DNA from: Verrucomicrobiota bacterium
Lineage (GTDB): Bacteria; Verrucomicrobiota; Verrucomicrobiia; Opitutales; Opitutaceae
Direction: 5' to 3'
NCBI GenBank assembly: GCA_023391285.1
Contig: JAEWBF010000048.1
Coordinates: forward strand, 5,672-69,671
DNA length: 64,000 nt
Made by a program: the position numbers and the translations under genes. Of the stretch, positions 52,491 to 60,095 are shown piece after piece (position 1 is the stretch's first letter; every line of letters begins with the position of its first letter). The notes under the pieces are model-generated. The model worked only from the letters and a program-made list of their open reading frames with translations. It did not search any database and was not told the DNA's origin.

Positions 52491-53260
52491 ACGTCGGTCC
52501 GGAAAAAACCAACTTCATCCTCACGGTGGAGGATGTGAACAAGACCTTCGATGGCTTCAAAGCCATCACGAACCTCAATTTCTACCTGACGCGCGGCGAA
52601 CTGCGCACGGTGATCGGGCCGAATGGCGCGGGGAAATCGACGTTCTTCGATCTGATTACCGGTCGCACCAAACCGGATACGGGGAAGATCGAGTTCGGCT
52701 GGGACACGGACCTGGTTGGGTTGAACGAATACGAAATCAATCGGTTGGGAATCGGGCGGAAGTTCCAGACGCCGTCGGTGTATATCGACCACACCGTATT
52801 CGAGAATTTGTTACTCTCGTTGAAGGGACCGCGCGGCGTGTTTCGGACGCTGTTTCATCGGACGACGTCGGAACAACGCGATCGGATCGACGAATTGTTG
52901 AAACTGATCCGGCTGGAGGCGAAGCGGGATTTGCGGGCCGGGCAGCTGGCGCATGGGGAGAAGCAGTGGCTCGAGATCGGGATGTTGCTGGCGCAGGAGC
53001 CGCAGTTATTGCTCGTCGACGAGCCGGCGGCGGGAATGACGGACGAGGAGACGAAGCGCACGGGCGAATTGCTGATCAGCCTCTCGGAGCGGCACAGCAT
53101 CGTGGTGGTCGAGCACGACATGACCTTTGTGAAACAGATCGCGCGCGACGGAAAGGTGACGGTGCTGCATCAGGGCACGGTGTTGTGCGAAGGGAAGTTC
53201 GATGAGGTGCAGGCGAACGAACAAGTGCGGCAGGTGTATCTCGGCCGCGGGAAACATTGA
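52487..53260 (+). CDS. urtD: Urea ABC transporter, ATPase UrtD
   Basis: The 257-residue LivG-type ATPase has Walker A GPNGAGKST (about 44-52), a Q-loop region QTPSVYIDHTVFENLLLSL, the signature-like LAHGEKQWLEIGMLL and Walker B LLLVDEPAAGM. The LAHGEKQ signature in place of LSGGQ is normal for UrtD. It overlaps urtC by 4 nt. Confidence 0.94.
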   Translation: MNVGPEKTNFILTVEDVNKTFDGFKAITNLNFYLTRGELRTVIGPNGAGKSTFFDLITGRTKPDTGKIEFGWDTDLVGLNEYEINRLGIGRKFQTPSVYIDHTVFENLLLSLKGPRGVFRTLFHRTTSEQRDRIDELLKLIRLEAKRDLRAGQLAHGEKQWLEIGMLLAQEPQLLLVDEPAAGMTDEETKRTGELLISLSERHSIVVVEHDMTFVKQIARDGKVTVLHQGTVLCEGKFDEVQANEQVRQVYLGRGKH

Positions 53261-53282
53261 GATGATGATGAAAGGCGAAGTT

Positions 53283-53357
53283 AACCACGGAGACACAGAG
53301 GCACAGAGAAGAAGAGTTTGCGGCGGGCTTTCTCCGTGCCTCTGTGTCTCCGTGGTT
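53283..53357. repeat. Word-type palindrome between urtD and urtE
   Basis: The 28 nt arms 53283-53310 and 53330-53357 are reverse complements with a single mismatch. They contain AACCACGGAGACACAGAGG and its mirror. It belongs to the CACAGAG family. Confidence 0.88.
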
Positions 53358-53362
53358 CACTC

Positions 53363-54136
53363 ATGAGCGCGCTGCTTCAACTCTCGGCGGTCGAGGCGGA
53401 CATTGCGGGGTCGCGGATTTTGCGCGGCGTGAATCTCGAGGTGAACTCGGGCGAAGTGGTCGCGTTGATGGGGCGCAATGGGGTGGGCAAGACGACGACG
53501 CTGCGTTGCATCACGGGATTGCTTGCGGTGCGGAATGGCGTCGTGACCTTCGACGGACAAAACATCGCGAAGCTCGCGCCGGATGTGCGCGCGCGGAAAG
53601 GCATCGCTTACGTGCCGCAGGGGCGGGACATCTTTCCGCATTTGACGGTCGAAGAGAATCTACACGTCGGGCTTGTGGTGCATGGCCGCGGGAAAGCGTC
53701 GGATCGCGAGGGGCTCGAACGGGTTTTCCGGTTATTTCCGGTGTTGAAGGAAATGCTGTCGCGCAAAGGCGGCGTGCTTTCGGGCGGGCAGCAGCAGCAG
53801 CTGGCGATTGGGCGGGCGATTTTAACTCGGCCGAAGTTGCTGATCCTGGATGAGCCGACGGAGGGGATTCAGCCGTCGGTCATCGATCACATCGGGGACA
53901 CGTTGAAGAAATTGAAGACGGAAGGGCTGCACGAGAATCCGGTGGAAGAGATCCAGCATGCGGTGAAGGAGCTGAAGAAGGATGGGTCGCTGGCGATTCT
54001 GCTCGTGGAGCAATATGTGGATTTCTGCCGCGAGGTGGCGGATCGGTTTTATGCGATGGATCGCGGCGCGGTGGTCGCGTCGGGTGAGATCGCGGCGCTG
54101 ACGGATGAAGTCGTGAAGGAGCATTTGCAGGTATGA
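53363..54136 (+). CDS. urtE: Urea ABC transporter, ATPase UrtE
   Basis: The ATG at 53363 (MSALLQLSAVEADIAGSRIL) gives 257 residues; the frame upstream is only the palindrome. The LivF-type ATPase has Walker A GRNGVGKTT, signature LSGGQQQQLAIGRA and Walker B LLILDEPTEGIQPSV. An insert of about 20 residues (ENPVEEIQHAVKELKKD) before the switch region LLVEQYVDF is typical of UrtE. Confidence 0.94.
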   Translation: MSALLQLSAVEADIAGSRILRGVNLEVNSGEVVALMGRNGVGKTTTLRCITGLLAVRNGVVTFDGQNIAKLAPDVRARKGIAYVPQGRDIFPHLTVEENLHVGLVVHGRGKASDREGLERVFRLFPVLKEMLSRKGGVLSGGQQQQLAIGRAILTRPKLLILDEPTEGIQPSVIDHIGDTLKKLKTEGLHENPVEEIQHAVKELKKDGSLAILLVEQYVDFCREVADRFYAMDRGAVVASGEIAALTDEVVKEHLQV

Positions 54137-54144
54137 TTCCTTTC

Positions 54145-54210
54145 CATCACGGATGGACACAGATGGACGCGGATTCGGTTTGGATCGGTGTGCATCCGTG
54201 TTCATCGGTG
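54145..54210. repeat. Word-type palindrome between urtE and ureA
   Basis: CACGGATGGACACAGATGGA on the left mirrors GCATCCGTGTTCATCGGTG on the right with mismatches. It belongs to the CACGGATGGACA family, also found downstream of purM. Confidence 0.7.
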
Positions 54211-54230
54211 CTTAATACAACCTGGATCCC

Positions 54231-54533
54231 ATGCATTTAACCCCACGAGAGCGTGAGAAGCTTCTTATCGTAACGGCGGCGGATTTGGCGCGGCGGCGTC
54301 AGGCCCGCGGATTGAAACTCAATTATCCGGAGGCGGTCGCGATCATTACGTATGAGATCATGGAAGGCGCGCGGGATGGAAAGTCGGTGGCGGAGCTGAT
54401 GAGCTTTGGGACGACGATTTTGAAGCTGGGCGACGTGATGGAAGGCGTCGCGGAAATGATTCACGAAGTGCAAGTCGAGGCGACGTTTCCGGATGGGACG
54501 AAGCTGGTGACGGTGCATAATCCGATTCGCTGA
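54231..54533 (+). CDS. ureA: Urease gamma subunit
   Basis: The 100-residue protein is the smallest urease structural subunit. It begins MHLTPREREKLLIVTAADLA and contains LKLNYPEAVAIITYEIMEGA and GVAEMIHEVQVEATFPDGTK, all diagnostic. It opens the urease block directly after the urea transporter, 94 bp after urtE, so transport and hydrolysis are probably one transcription unit. Confidence 0.97.
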   Translation: MHLTPREREKLLIVTAADLARRRQARGLKLNYPEAVAIITYEIMEGARDGKSVAELMSFGTTILKLGDVMEGVAEMIHEVQVEATFPDGTKLVTVHNPIR

Positions 54534-54551
54534 TCGGATTTATTTTTCATG

Positions 54552-54617
54552 AACCACAGAGGCATGGAGACACAGAGGAGAAGAGGGTTCTTTTCGGTGC
54601 CTCTGGGCCTTGGTGGT
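54552..54617. repeat. Word-type palindrome between ureA and ureB
   Basis: AACCACAGAGGCATGGAGA words on the left mirror CGGTGCCTCTGGGCCTTGG on the right, with several mismatches. CACAGAG family. Confidence 0.75.
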
Positions 54618-54631
54618 GACACTGTTTCGTT

Positions 54632-54943
54632 ATGATCCCTGGAGAAATTATCGTGGCGAAGGATGCGGCGCCGTTGGCGGCGAATCTGGAGTTGGAGACG
54701 AAGGTGATGAAGGTGGCGAACACGGGGGATCGTCCGATCCAGGTCGGATCGCATTATCATTTCTTCGAAACAAATGAGGCGTTGAGCTTCGATCGGGCGG
54801 CGTCGCGAGGGTTTCGATTGAACATCCCGGCGGGAACGGCGGTGCGGTTCGAGGCGGGCGATACGAAGGAAGTCGAGTTGGTGGCGCTCGCGGGAGCGCG
54901 CGAGGTGTATGGCTTCAACGCGAAAGTGAACGGAAAGCTTTGA
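54632..54943 (+). CDS. ureB: Urease beta subunit
   Basis: The 103-residue protein begins MIPGEIIVAKDAAPLAANL and has the characteristic NTGDRPIQVGSHYHFFETN, RGFRLNIPAGTAVRFEAGD and EVELVALAG segments. The lengths and order match separate UreA, UreB and UreC subunits, as in most bacteria. It sits 98 bp after ureA with a palindrome between. Confidence 0.97.
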   Translation: MIPGEIIVAKDAAPLAANLELETKVMKVANTGDRPIQVGSHYHFFETNEALSFDRAASRGFRLNIPAGTAVRFEAGDTKEVELVALAGAREVYGFNAKVNGKL

Positions 54944-55021
54944 ACCACGGATAAACACGAATGGACACGGATACTGAAGGTGCGGTGGGGCATTCGTGTG
55001 AATTCGTGTTCATTCGTGGTT
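54943..55021. repeat. Word-type palindrome between ureB and ureC
   Basis: Arms 54943-54972 and 54992-55021 contain AACCACGGATAAACACGAA and its imperfect mirror. The element begins at the last base of the ureB stop codon and mixes CACGGAT and CACGAA words. Confidence 0.82.
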
Positions 55022-55038
55022 GTTAACTCTTCTTCCCA

Positions 55039-56814
55039 ATGCCCCTGAAACTCACACGTCGTCAGTATGCGGAAATGTTTGGTCCCACGGTCGGCGACCA
55101 GGTGCGGCTCGCGGACACGGACCTTTTCGTGCAGGTCGAGCGCGATCTGATTGCGGAAGGCGGCGGTTATGGGAACGAGATCAAGTTCGGCGGAGGAAAG
55201 GTGATTCGCGATGGGATGGGGCAGTCGTCGACGGCGACGGATGCGGAGTCGCTCGATCTGGTGATCACGAATGCGCTGATTCTCGATCCGATTCTCGGTA
55301 TCACAAAAGCGGATATCGGAGTGAAACACGGGCGGATCGTGGGCATCGGACATGCCGGAAATCCGGGGATTCAGAATGGGCTGGGTTCGGTTTATCCCGA
55401 TCCGGAGACGAAGAAGAAAAATCCGATGATTGTCGGCGCGTGCACGGAGGTGATCGCGGGCGAAGGGTGCATCGTGACGGCGGGCGGGATCGATACGCAC
55501 ATTCATTTTATTTGTCCGCAGCAGATCGATGAAGCGATCAGCTCGGGGCTGACGACGATGTTGGGCGGCGGAACCGGGCCGGCGCATGGCACGCTCGCAA
55601 CGACCTGCACGCCGGGCGCGTGGAATATCCATCGCATGCTCGAGGCGGCGGAGGCGTATCCGATGAATCTGGGTTTTCTGGGGAAGGGGAATTGTTCGAC
55701 GCCGCAGCCATTGCGCGAGCAGGTGCTGGCGGGGGCGATCGGGTTGAAGTTGCATGAAGACTGGGGCACGACGCCGGCGGCGATCGACACGTGTTTGGGT
55801 GTGGCGGACGAGTTGGACGTCCAAGTGGCGATTCACACGGACACGTTGAACGAGTCGGGTTTTGTCGATGACACGATTCGGGCGTTCAAAGGGCGCGCGA
55901 TTCACACGTATCATTCCGAAGGCGCGGGTGGCGGCCATGCGCCGGATATCATTCGCGTGTGCGGCGAGGCGAATGTGCTGCCCTCGTCGACGAATCCGAC
56001 GCGTCCTTTCACAGTGAATACGATCGATGAGCACCTGGACATGCTGATGGTGTGTCATCATCTCGACGCGAAGATTCCGGAAGACGTGGCGTTCGCGGAG
56101 TCCCGGATCCGTCCGGAGACGATTGCGGCGGAGGATCGGCTGCACGATCTCGGCGCGATTTCGATGATGTCGTCGGATTCGCAGGCGATGGGCCGGATTG
56201 GTGAAGTGATCTGCCGGACGTGGCAGACGGCGCACAAGATGAAGACGCAGTTCGGCAAGCTGACGGGAGAGGTCGGCGCGCATGAAGCGGCCGACAATTT
56301 CCGGGTGCTGCGCTATCTCGCGAAATACACGATCAACCCGGCGATCACTCATGGGATCTCGCATGCGGTGGGATCGCTGGAAGTGGGGAAGTTGGCGGAC
56401 ATCGTGATCTTCAAGCCGTCGCTTTTCGGGGTGAAACCGGAGCTGATTTTGAAGGGCGGTTTCATCGCGTGGGCGAACATGGGCGATCCGAATGCGTCGA
56501 TTCCGACGCCGCAGCCGACCTTTTACCGGCCGCAGTGGGGCGCGTCGGGTAAGGCGATCGGACGGACGTCGCTGACGTTCGTGAGTGAGGCGTCGTTGAG
56601 CAGCGGGACGGGGCCGGGGCAGTTGGGATTGTCGCGGAAACTGGAAGCAGTGAAGCGCACGCGTAAAATCGGGAAGCGCGACATGGTGTGGAACGACGCG
56701 ATGCCGAAGATCGAGGTGGATCCGGAGACTTATACGGTGAAGGCGGACGGAGAGCATCTCACCTGCGAGCCGGCGAAAGTGCTGCCGTTGGCGCAGCGGT
56801 ATTTTTTGTTCTAG
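55039..56814 (+). CDS. ureC: Urease alpha subunit
   Basis: UreC holds the dinickel site that splits urea. The 591-residue protein shows the first His ligands in DTHIHFICPQQ, the carbamylated Lys (about 237) in GLKLHEDWG, the HTYHSEGAGGGHAPD metal region and the catalytic His (about 340) in MVCHHLD. It is about 20 residues longer than usual; an insert near 105-130 (QNGLGSVYPDPETKKKN) accounts for this and lies before the catalytic barrel motifs. All active-site residues are kept, so it should be functional. Confidence 0.97.
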   Translation: MPLKLTRRQYAEMFGPTVGDQVRLADTDLFVQVERDLIAEGGGYGNEIKFGGGKVIRDGMGQSSTATDAESLDLVITNALILDPILGITKADIGVKHGRIVGIGHAGNPGIQNGLGSVYPDPETKKKNPMIVGACTEVIAGEGCIVTAGGIDTHIHFICPQQIDEAISSGLTTMLGGGTGPAHGTLATTCTPGAWNIHRMLEAAEAYPMNLGFLGKGNCSTPQPLREQVLAGAIGLKLHEDWGTTPAAIDTCLGVADELDVQVAIHTDTLNESGFVDDTIRAFKGRAIHTYHSEGAGGGHAPDIIRVCGEANVLPSSTNPTRPFTVNTIDEHLDMLMVCHHLDAKIPEDVAFAESRIRPETIAAEDRLHDLGAISMMSSDSQAMGRIGEVICRTWQTAHKMKTQFGKLTGEVGAHEAADNFRVLRYLAKYTINPAITHGISHAVGSLEVGKLADIVIFKPSLFGVKPELILKGGFIAWANMGDPNASIPTPQPTFYRPQWGASGKAIGRTSLTFVSEASLSSGTGPGQLGLSRKLEAVKRTRKIGKRDMVWNDAMPKIEVDPETYTVKADGEHLTCEPAKVLPLAQRYFLF

Positions 56815-56823
56815 GATTTTTTG

Positions 56824-56888
56824 AGCCACAGAGACGTCGAGGCACAGAGAAGAAGTGGTTTTCTCCGTGCGTCTGTGTCTCTGTGGTT
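56824..56888. repeat. Word-type palindrome between ureC and ureE
   Basis: Arms 56824-56851 and 56861-56888 carry AGCCACAGAGACGTCGAGG and its imperfect mirror with a 9 nt loop. CACAGAG family. Confidence 0.8.
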
Positions 56889-56899
56889 CTCCTCTTTCG

Positions 56900-57361
56900 A
56901 TGCATTTGGTTCACGGCCCTGTCTCGGATCCTGACGTGTTACGGCGAGCGATTTCGCTCGAGGTGGAGCGGATCACGCTGGCGAAACGGGTTTGGCGCGG
57001 AGTCGCGGCGGATGGGACGGAGTTCGGTTTCGAACTGGATCGGCCGCTGAAGCATGGGGAGACGTTTTTTCAGACGGCGGAGGCGCGGTATGTGATCGCG
57101 CAAAAGGAGGAGCGGGTGGTGGAAGTGGCGCTGGAGATTGCGCCTTCGGCGGCGGCGGGGATTGGATGGGCGGTCGGGAATTTGCATTTGGAATTGCAGG
57201 CGGAGGTGGGGCGATTGCTGGCACCGGATGAACCGGCGGTGCGGAAACTTTTCGAGCGGTTGAATGTGCCGTATCGGGAGACGACGGCGGTGTTTCGGCC
57301 GGGGCGGTTTGTGAGAGGGGAGAAGGCGACGCATGAGCTGGGACCGAGTCACAAGCATTGA
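56900..57361 (+). CDS. ureE: Urease accessory protein, nickel metallochaperone UreE
   Basis: The ATG at 56900 (MHLVHGPVSDPDVLRRAISL) gives 153 residues. UreE delivers nickel to the UreDFG complex. The N-terminal domain contains RGVAADGTEFGFELDRPL. The C-terminal domain has AVGNLHLELQAEVGRLLAPD, near the conserved metal-binding part. The tail has only a short His end (PSHKH), unlike the His-rich tail of some UreE. The gene overlaps ureF by 29 bp. Confidence 0.9.
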   Translation: MHLVHGPVSDPDVLRRAISLEVERITLAKRVWRGVAADGTEFGFELDRPLKHGETFFQTAEARYVIAQKEERVVEVALEIAPSAAAGIGWAVGNLHLELQAEVGRLLAPDEPAVRKLFERLNVPYRETTAVFRPGRFVRGEKATHELGPSHKH

Positions 57362-58073
57362 CGAGCGCGGTGGGGGCACCGCGCCTCCATCGGCCTGGAT
57401 CTGTGCGCTGTTGCAGGCGGGGGACTCGTTTTATCCGACGGGGAGTTATGCGCACTCGTTTGGGTTGGAAGGATTGGTGCAGGAAGGCGTCGTGCGAGAT
57501 CGGGCGACGCTGCGCGAGTTTCTGTTTCAGGCGGTGCTGCCGGCATTGAAACACATGGAGCTGCCGATTGCGGTGCAGGCGTGGGAGGCGCTCGGCGCGC
57601 GAGATTGGAAGCGGGTGGGCGAGATTTGCGTGTTGGCGTCGGCGTTGAAGACCTCGCGGGAGGCGCGGCTGGCGTCGGAAAACATTGGTCGGCAACGGGC
57701 GGAATTGGTGGTGGCGTTGCGCGGAGATGAAGGCGCGAAAGAGTATCTCGCGCGGGCGAAGGAGGACGGCTGGCCGTTTTCGGCGTCGGTGTCGGCGGCG
57801 CTGGAAGGACTCGCGGTGCGGGCGCCGCGCGAGGCGGTGTTGGCGGGTGTGATGTATTCGACCGTTGCGGCGATTGTGTCGGCGGCGATGAAGCTTTTGC
57901 GGCTGGGGCAGAATGCGAGTCAGACCTTGTTGACGGAGGTGCTGGGCGAGGCGCCGGCGGTGATCGCGGCGGCGGAACGGGTGCCGCTCGGGGAGATCGG
58001 CTGGTTCAATCCATGGCTCGACATCGCGGCGGCGCGGCACGAGACGGCGGACGGGCGGATGTTTATCTCGTGA
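57333..58073 (+). CDS. ureF: Urease accessory protein UreF
   Basis: UreF bridges UreD and UreG during nickel insertion. The 246-residue protein has the family's N-terminal motif LLQAGDSFYPTGSYAHSFG and a C-terminal ETADGRMFIS end. The ATG at 57333 overlaps ureE by 29 bp. The residues before the conserved domain (DERGGGTAPPSA) are encoded by a copy of a dispersed repeat (57363-57389), so the N-terminal extension appears to have arisen from repeat DNA. A TTG near 57411 would start right at the conserved domain. Confidence 0.9.
   Translation: MSWDRVTSIDERGGGTAPPSAWICALLQAGDSFYPTGSYAHSFGLEGLVQEGVVRDRATLREFLFQAVLPALKHMELPIAVQAWEALGARDWKRVGEICVLASALKTSREARLASENIGRQRAELVVALRGDEGAKEYLARAKEDGWPFSASVSAALEGLAVRAPREAVLAGVMYSTVAAIVSAAMKLLRLGQNASQTLLTEVLGEAPAVIAAAERVPLGEIGWFNPWLDIAAARHETADGRMFIS
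57363..57389. repeat. Dispersed hairpin repeat inside the start of ureF
   Basis: CGCGGTG-GGGG-CACCGCG with flanks GAG and CCTCCA. The 27 nt unit matches 60054-60080 at 26 of 27 positions. Here it begins 2 nt after the ureE stop and is translated within ureF. Confidence 0.8.
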
Positions 58074-58083
58074 AAAATTATTT

Positions 58084-58148
58084 CACCACAGAGACACGGA
58101 GGCACAGAGAGAACAGGCTTTCTCTGTGCGCTTCGTGTCTCTGTGGTT
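58084..58148. repeat. Word-type palindrome between ureF and ureG
   Basis: Arms 58084-58110 and 58121-58148 contain CACCACAGAGACACGGAGG and its near mirror. CACAGAG family. Confidence 0.82.
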
Positions 58149-58157
58149 CATCTCCAC

Positions 58158-58787
58158 ATGAATCGACCTCCTAGGATTGGCATCGGCGGGCCGGTGGGCT
58201 CGGGCAAGACGATGCTTTGTTTGAAGCTCTGTCAGAAACTCCGCGAGCGCTACTCGATGGCGGTGGTGACGAACGATATCTACTGTTCGGAAGACGCGCA
58301 GTTTCTGGTCACGCAGAGCGCGTTGCCGGCGACGCGTATCAGCGGTGTGGAGACGGGAGGCTGTCCGCACACGGCGATTCGCGATGACACGACGATGAAC
58401 GAGCAGGCGTGTCGCGCGTTGGAAACCCAGTTTCCGGATCTGCAGGTGGTGCTCGTCGAGAGTGGCGGCGACAATCTCACGGCGACGTTTTCGCCGGAGC
58501 TGGTGGACGCGTTCATCTATGTGATCGACGTCGCGGAGGGAGATAAAATCCCGCGCAAAGGCGGGCCGGCGATCCGGTTCAGCGATTTGCTGATCATCAA
58601 TAAAATCGATCTGGCGCCGCTGGTCGGGGCGGATTTGGGCGTGATGGAGCGCGACGCGAAGGCGCAGCGCGGGGTGAGGCCGTTTTTGTTCTGCGATTTG
58701 AAACGCGAACACAATCTGGAGGCGGTGATCGCGTGGATCGAGCGGGAGGTGTTGTTCGGGCGAAAGCCGCAATCGATCCATGAATAG
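58158..58787 (+). CDS. ureG: Urease accessory GTPase UreG
   Basis: UreG supplies GTP energy and nickel for urease maturation. The ATG at 58158 (MNRPPRIGIGGPVGSGKTML, with the P-loop at about 10-18) gives 209 residues. It has VVTNDIYCSEDAQFL, the metal-binding Cys-Pro-His in GGCPHTAIRDD, VESGGDNLTATFSPELVD and NKIDLAPLVGADL. Confidence 0.96.
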   Translation: MNRPPRIGIGGPVGSGKTMLCLKLCQKLRERYSMAVVTNDIYCSEDAQFLVTQSALPATRISGVETGGCPHTAIRDDTTMNEQACRALETQFPDLQVVLVESGGDNLTATFSPELVDAFIYVIDVAEGDKIPRKGGPAIRFSDLLIINKIDLAPLVGADLGVMERDAKAQRGVRPFLFCDLKREHNLEAVIAWIEREVLFGRKPQSIHE

Positions 58788-58867
58788 CCGCAAAGAGGCG
58801 CAGAAGGCGCAAAAAGGGAGTAGGAAGAGGAGCGGAGGTTTTGCGCTCTCTGCGCCTTTTTGCGGCC
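58787..58867. repeat. Word-type palindrome between ureG and ureD
   Basis: GCCGCAAAGAGGCGCAGAAGG on the left has its mirror (CTGCGCCTTTTTGCGGCC) on the right, with inner GCGCAAAA/TTTTGCGC pairing. It starts at the last base of the ureG stop codon. This GCGCAGAA family is not used elsewhere in the window. Confidence 0.82.
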
Positions 58868-58873
58868 ATCCTC

Positions 58874-59695
58874 ATGGCTGAGTTTTCCGGACATCTACGG
58901 TTGCGAGGAGCGCGGCGGGAGCATGGGCGGACGGTGCTCGCGGAGCAGTCGTTTCGCGCGCCGTTTCACTTGAGCAAGCCGTATTGGGATGCGGATACGG
59001 GCGTGCTGCTGGTGCAGGTGGTGAATCCGACGGCGGGGATCCTCGAAGGCGATCGGCTGGAGTCGGAGATCGCGTGCGAGGGCGGAGCGGCGATGTTGGT
59101 GACGACGCCGAGTGCGAGCCGGGTGTTTCGGATGCGCGGCGGGAAGGCGGAGTGTTTTCAGCGATTTTCGGTGGAGAAAGGCGGGTGGCTGGAGGTGTTG
59201 CCGGAGCCGCTGGTGCCGCATCGCGGGTCGACGTATCGGCAAGTGACGACCGTGGAGGTGGAAGAAGGCGGGGCGCTGTTTTTCGTGGATCAACTCATGC
59301 CCGGGCGAGTGGCGCACGGCGAGGCTTGGGAATGGGATCGGTTAAGCGTGGAACTCGAGGTGCGGATCGCGGGAGAGTTGGTCTTGCGAGAACGGCTCGA
59401 TCAGGGCGGCGGAGCGTTGAAGGCGTTGGCGCGGTTTACGGGATCGGGCGATGGGGCGTGTTTTGCGAACGCGGTGTTGATGGGAGCGACGGATGAAAGC
59501 GTGGATGTGCGCGAAGTGTTGAAGGGGCTGCACGCGGAAGGCGTGTGGGTAGGCGCCAGCGCGCTGCGACGCGGTGGGTGGAGCATGAAGCTGGTCGCGC
59601 GCGATGGGACGGAGCTGCGGCGGACCTTGAAGGAAGTGCGCGCGAGGTTGGCGCGGGTGTTTCCGCAGCTGCGGTGTGACCCGCGGAAGTTGTAG
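58874..59695 (+). CDS. ureD: Urease accessory protein UreD
   Basis: UreD forms the scaffold for UreF and UreG on apo-urease. The ATG at 58874 (MAEFSGHLRLRGARREHGRT) gives 273 residues. Conserved stretches are VQVVNPTAGILEGDRLESEI, ATTPSA-like TTPSASRVFRM, and EVLPEPLVPHRGSTYRQ. In many bacteria ureD comes first in the cluster; here it is last. It ends the nitrogen block. Confidence 0.92.
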   Translation: MAEFSGHLRLRGARREHGRTVLAEQSFRAPFHLSKPYWDADTGVLLVQVVNPTAGILEGDRLESEIACEGGAAMLVTTPSASRVFRMRGGKAECFQRFSVEKGGWLEVLPEPLVPHRGSTYRQVTTVEVEEGGALFFVDQLMPGRVAHGEAWEWDRLSVELEVRIAGELVLRERLDQGGGALKALARFTGSGDGACFANAVLMGATDESVDVREVLKGLHAEGVWVGASALRRGGWSMKLVARDGTELRRTLKEVRARLARVFPQLRCDPRKL

Positions 59696-59720
59696 CGCCG
59701 TGGGCGAAGCTCGGCTCGCC

Positions 59721-59739
59721 GGGGACGCCTCGCCCTACC
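59721..59739. repeat. 19 nt dispersed repeat, copy 2
   Basis: GGGGACGCCTCGCCCTACC is identical to 43009-43027. Its CTA (59735-59737) supplies the TAG stop codon of the small membrane protein on the minus strand. Confidence 0.75.
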
Positions 59740-59953
59740 TGTCGTGTTTTTTTGAGCTGCGGGAGGCGCGGACGATCGCGTAGATGGCGGTGCCGAGGAC
59801 GGCGGCGCAGAAAAGCGTGGCGACGGGATGCGCGAGGAGGTGAGAGAAATCCCAGGTAAAGTCGTGATCGCCGTCGTGGCCCGGGTGGGCGAGGAGCGAG
59901 GCGGGGGTGGCGAGGGTGATCGAGGCGAGGGCGAAGCGGCGAGGAGCTTTCAT
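59735..59953 (-). CDS. Small HupE/UreJ-like membrane protein
   Basis: The 72-residue protein has a signal-like N-terminus, then AHPGHDGDHDFTWDFSHLL and one membrane helix (VATLFCAAVLGTAIYAIV), ending in a basic tail. The AHPGH...DHD motif resembles the start of HupE/UreJ nickel-transport proteins, which are much longer. It may be a reduced or unrelated metal-binding protein. It lies convergent to the urease block, 39 bp from ureD, which makes a nickel link plausible but unproven. Confidence 0.55.
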   Translation of the reverse strand: MKAPRRFALASITLATPASLLAHPGHDGDHDFTWDFSHLLAHPVATLFCAAVLGTAIYAIVRASRSSKKHDR

Positions 59954-60053
59954 CGGGAGAGTTAGGTGGGCAAGTATGACGGGTTCTTAGCAGCTTGTGC
60001 GCCAGGGGGAGGTGGGCAGCGGTGGTTTGTCGCTCGTCGGGTGATCGAGGCGT

Positions 60054-60080
60054 GAGCGCGGTGAGGGCACCGCGCCTCCA
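60054..60080. repeat. Dispersed hairpin repeat, second copy
   Basis: CGCGGTG-AGGG-CACCGCG with flanks GAG and CCTCCA, 26 of 27 identical to the copy in ureF. It lies just after the rph stop on the minus strand and may act as its terminator. A degraded third copy (GCGGTGAGGGCAC) is near 62881. Confidence 0.75.
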
Positions 60081-60095
60081 GGTCGATGAAGACTG

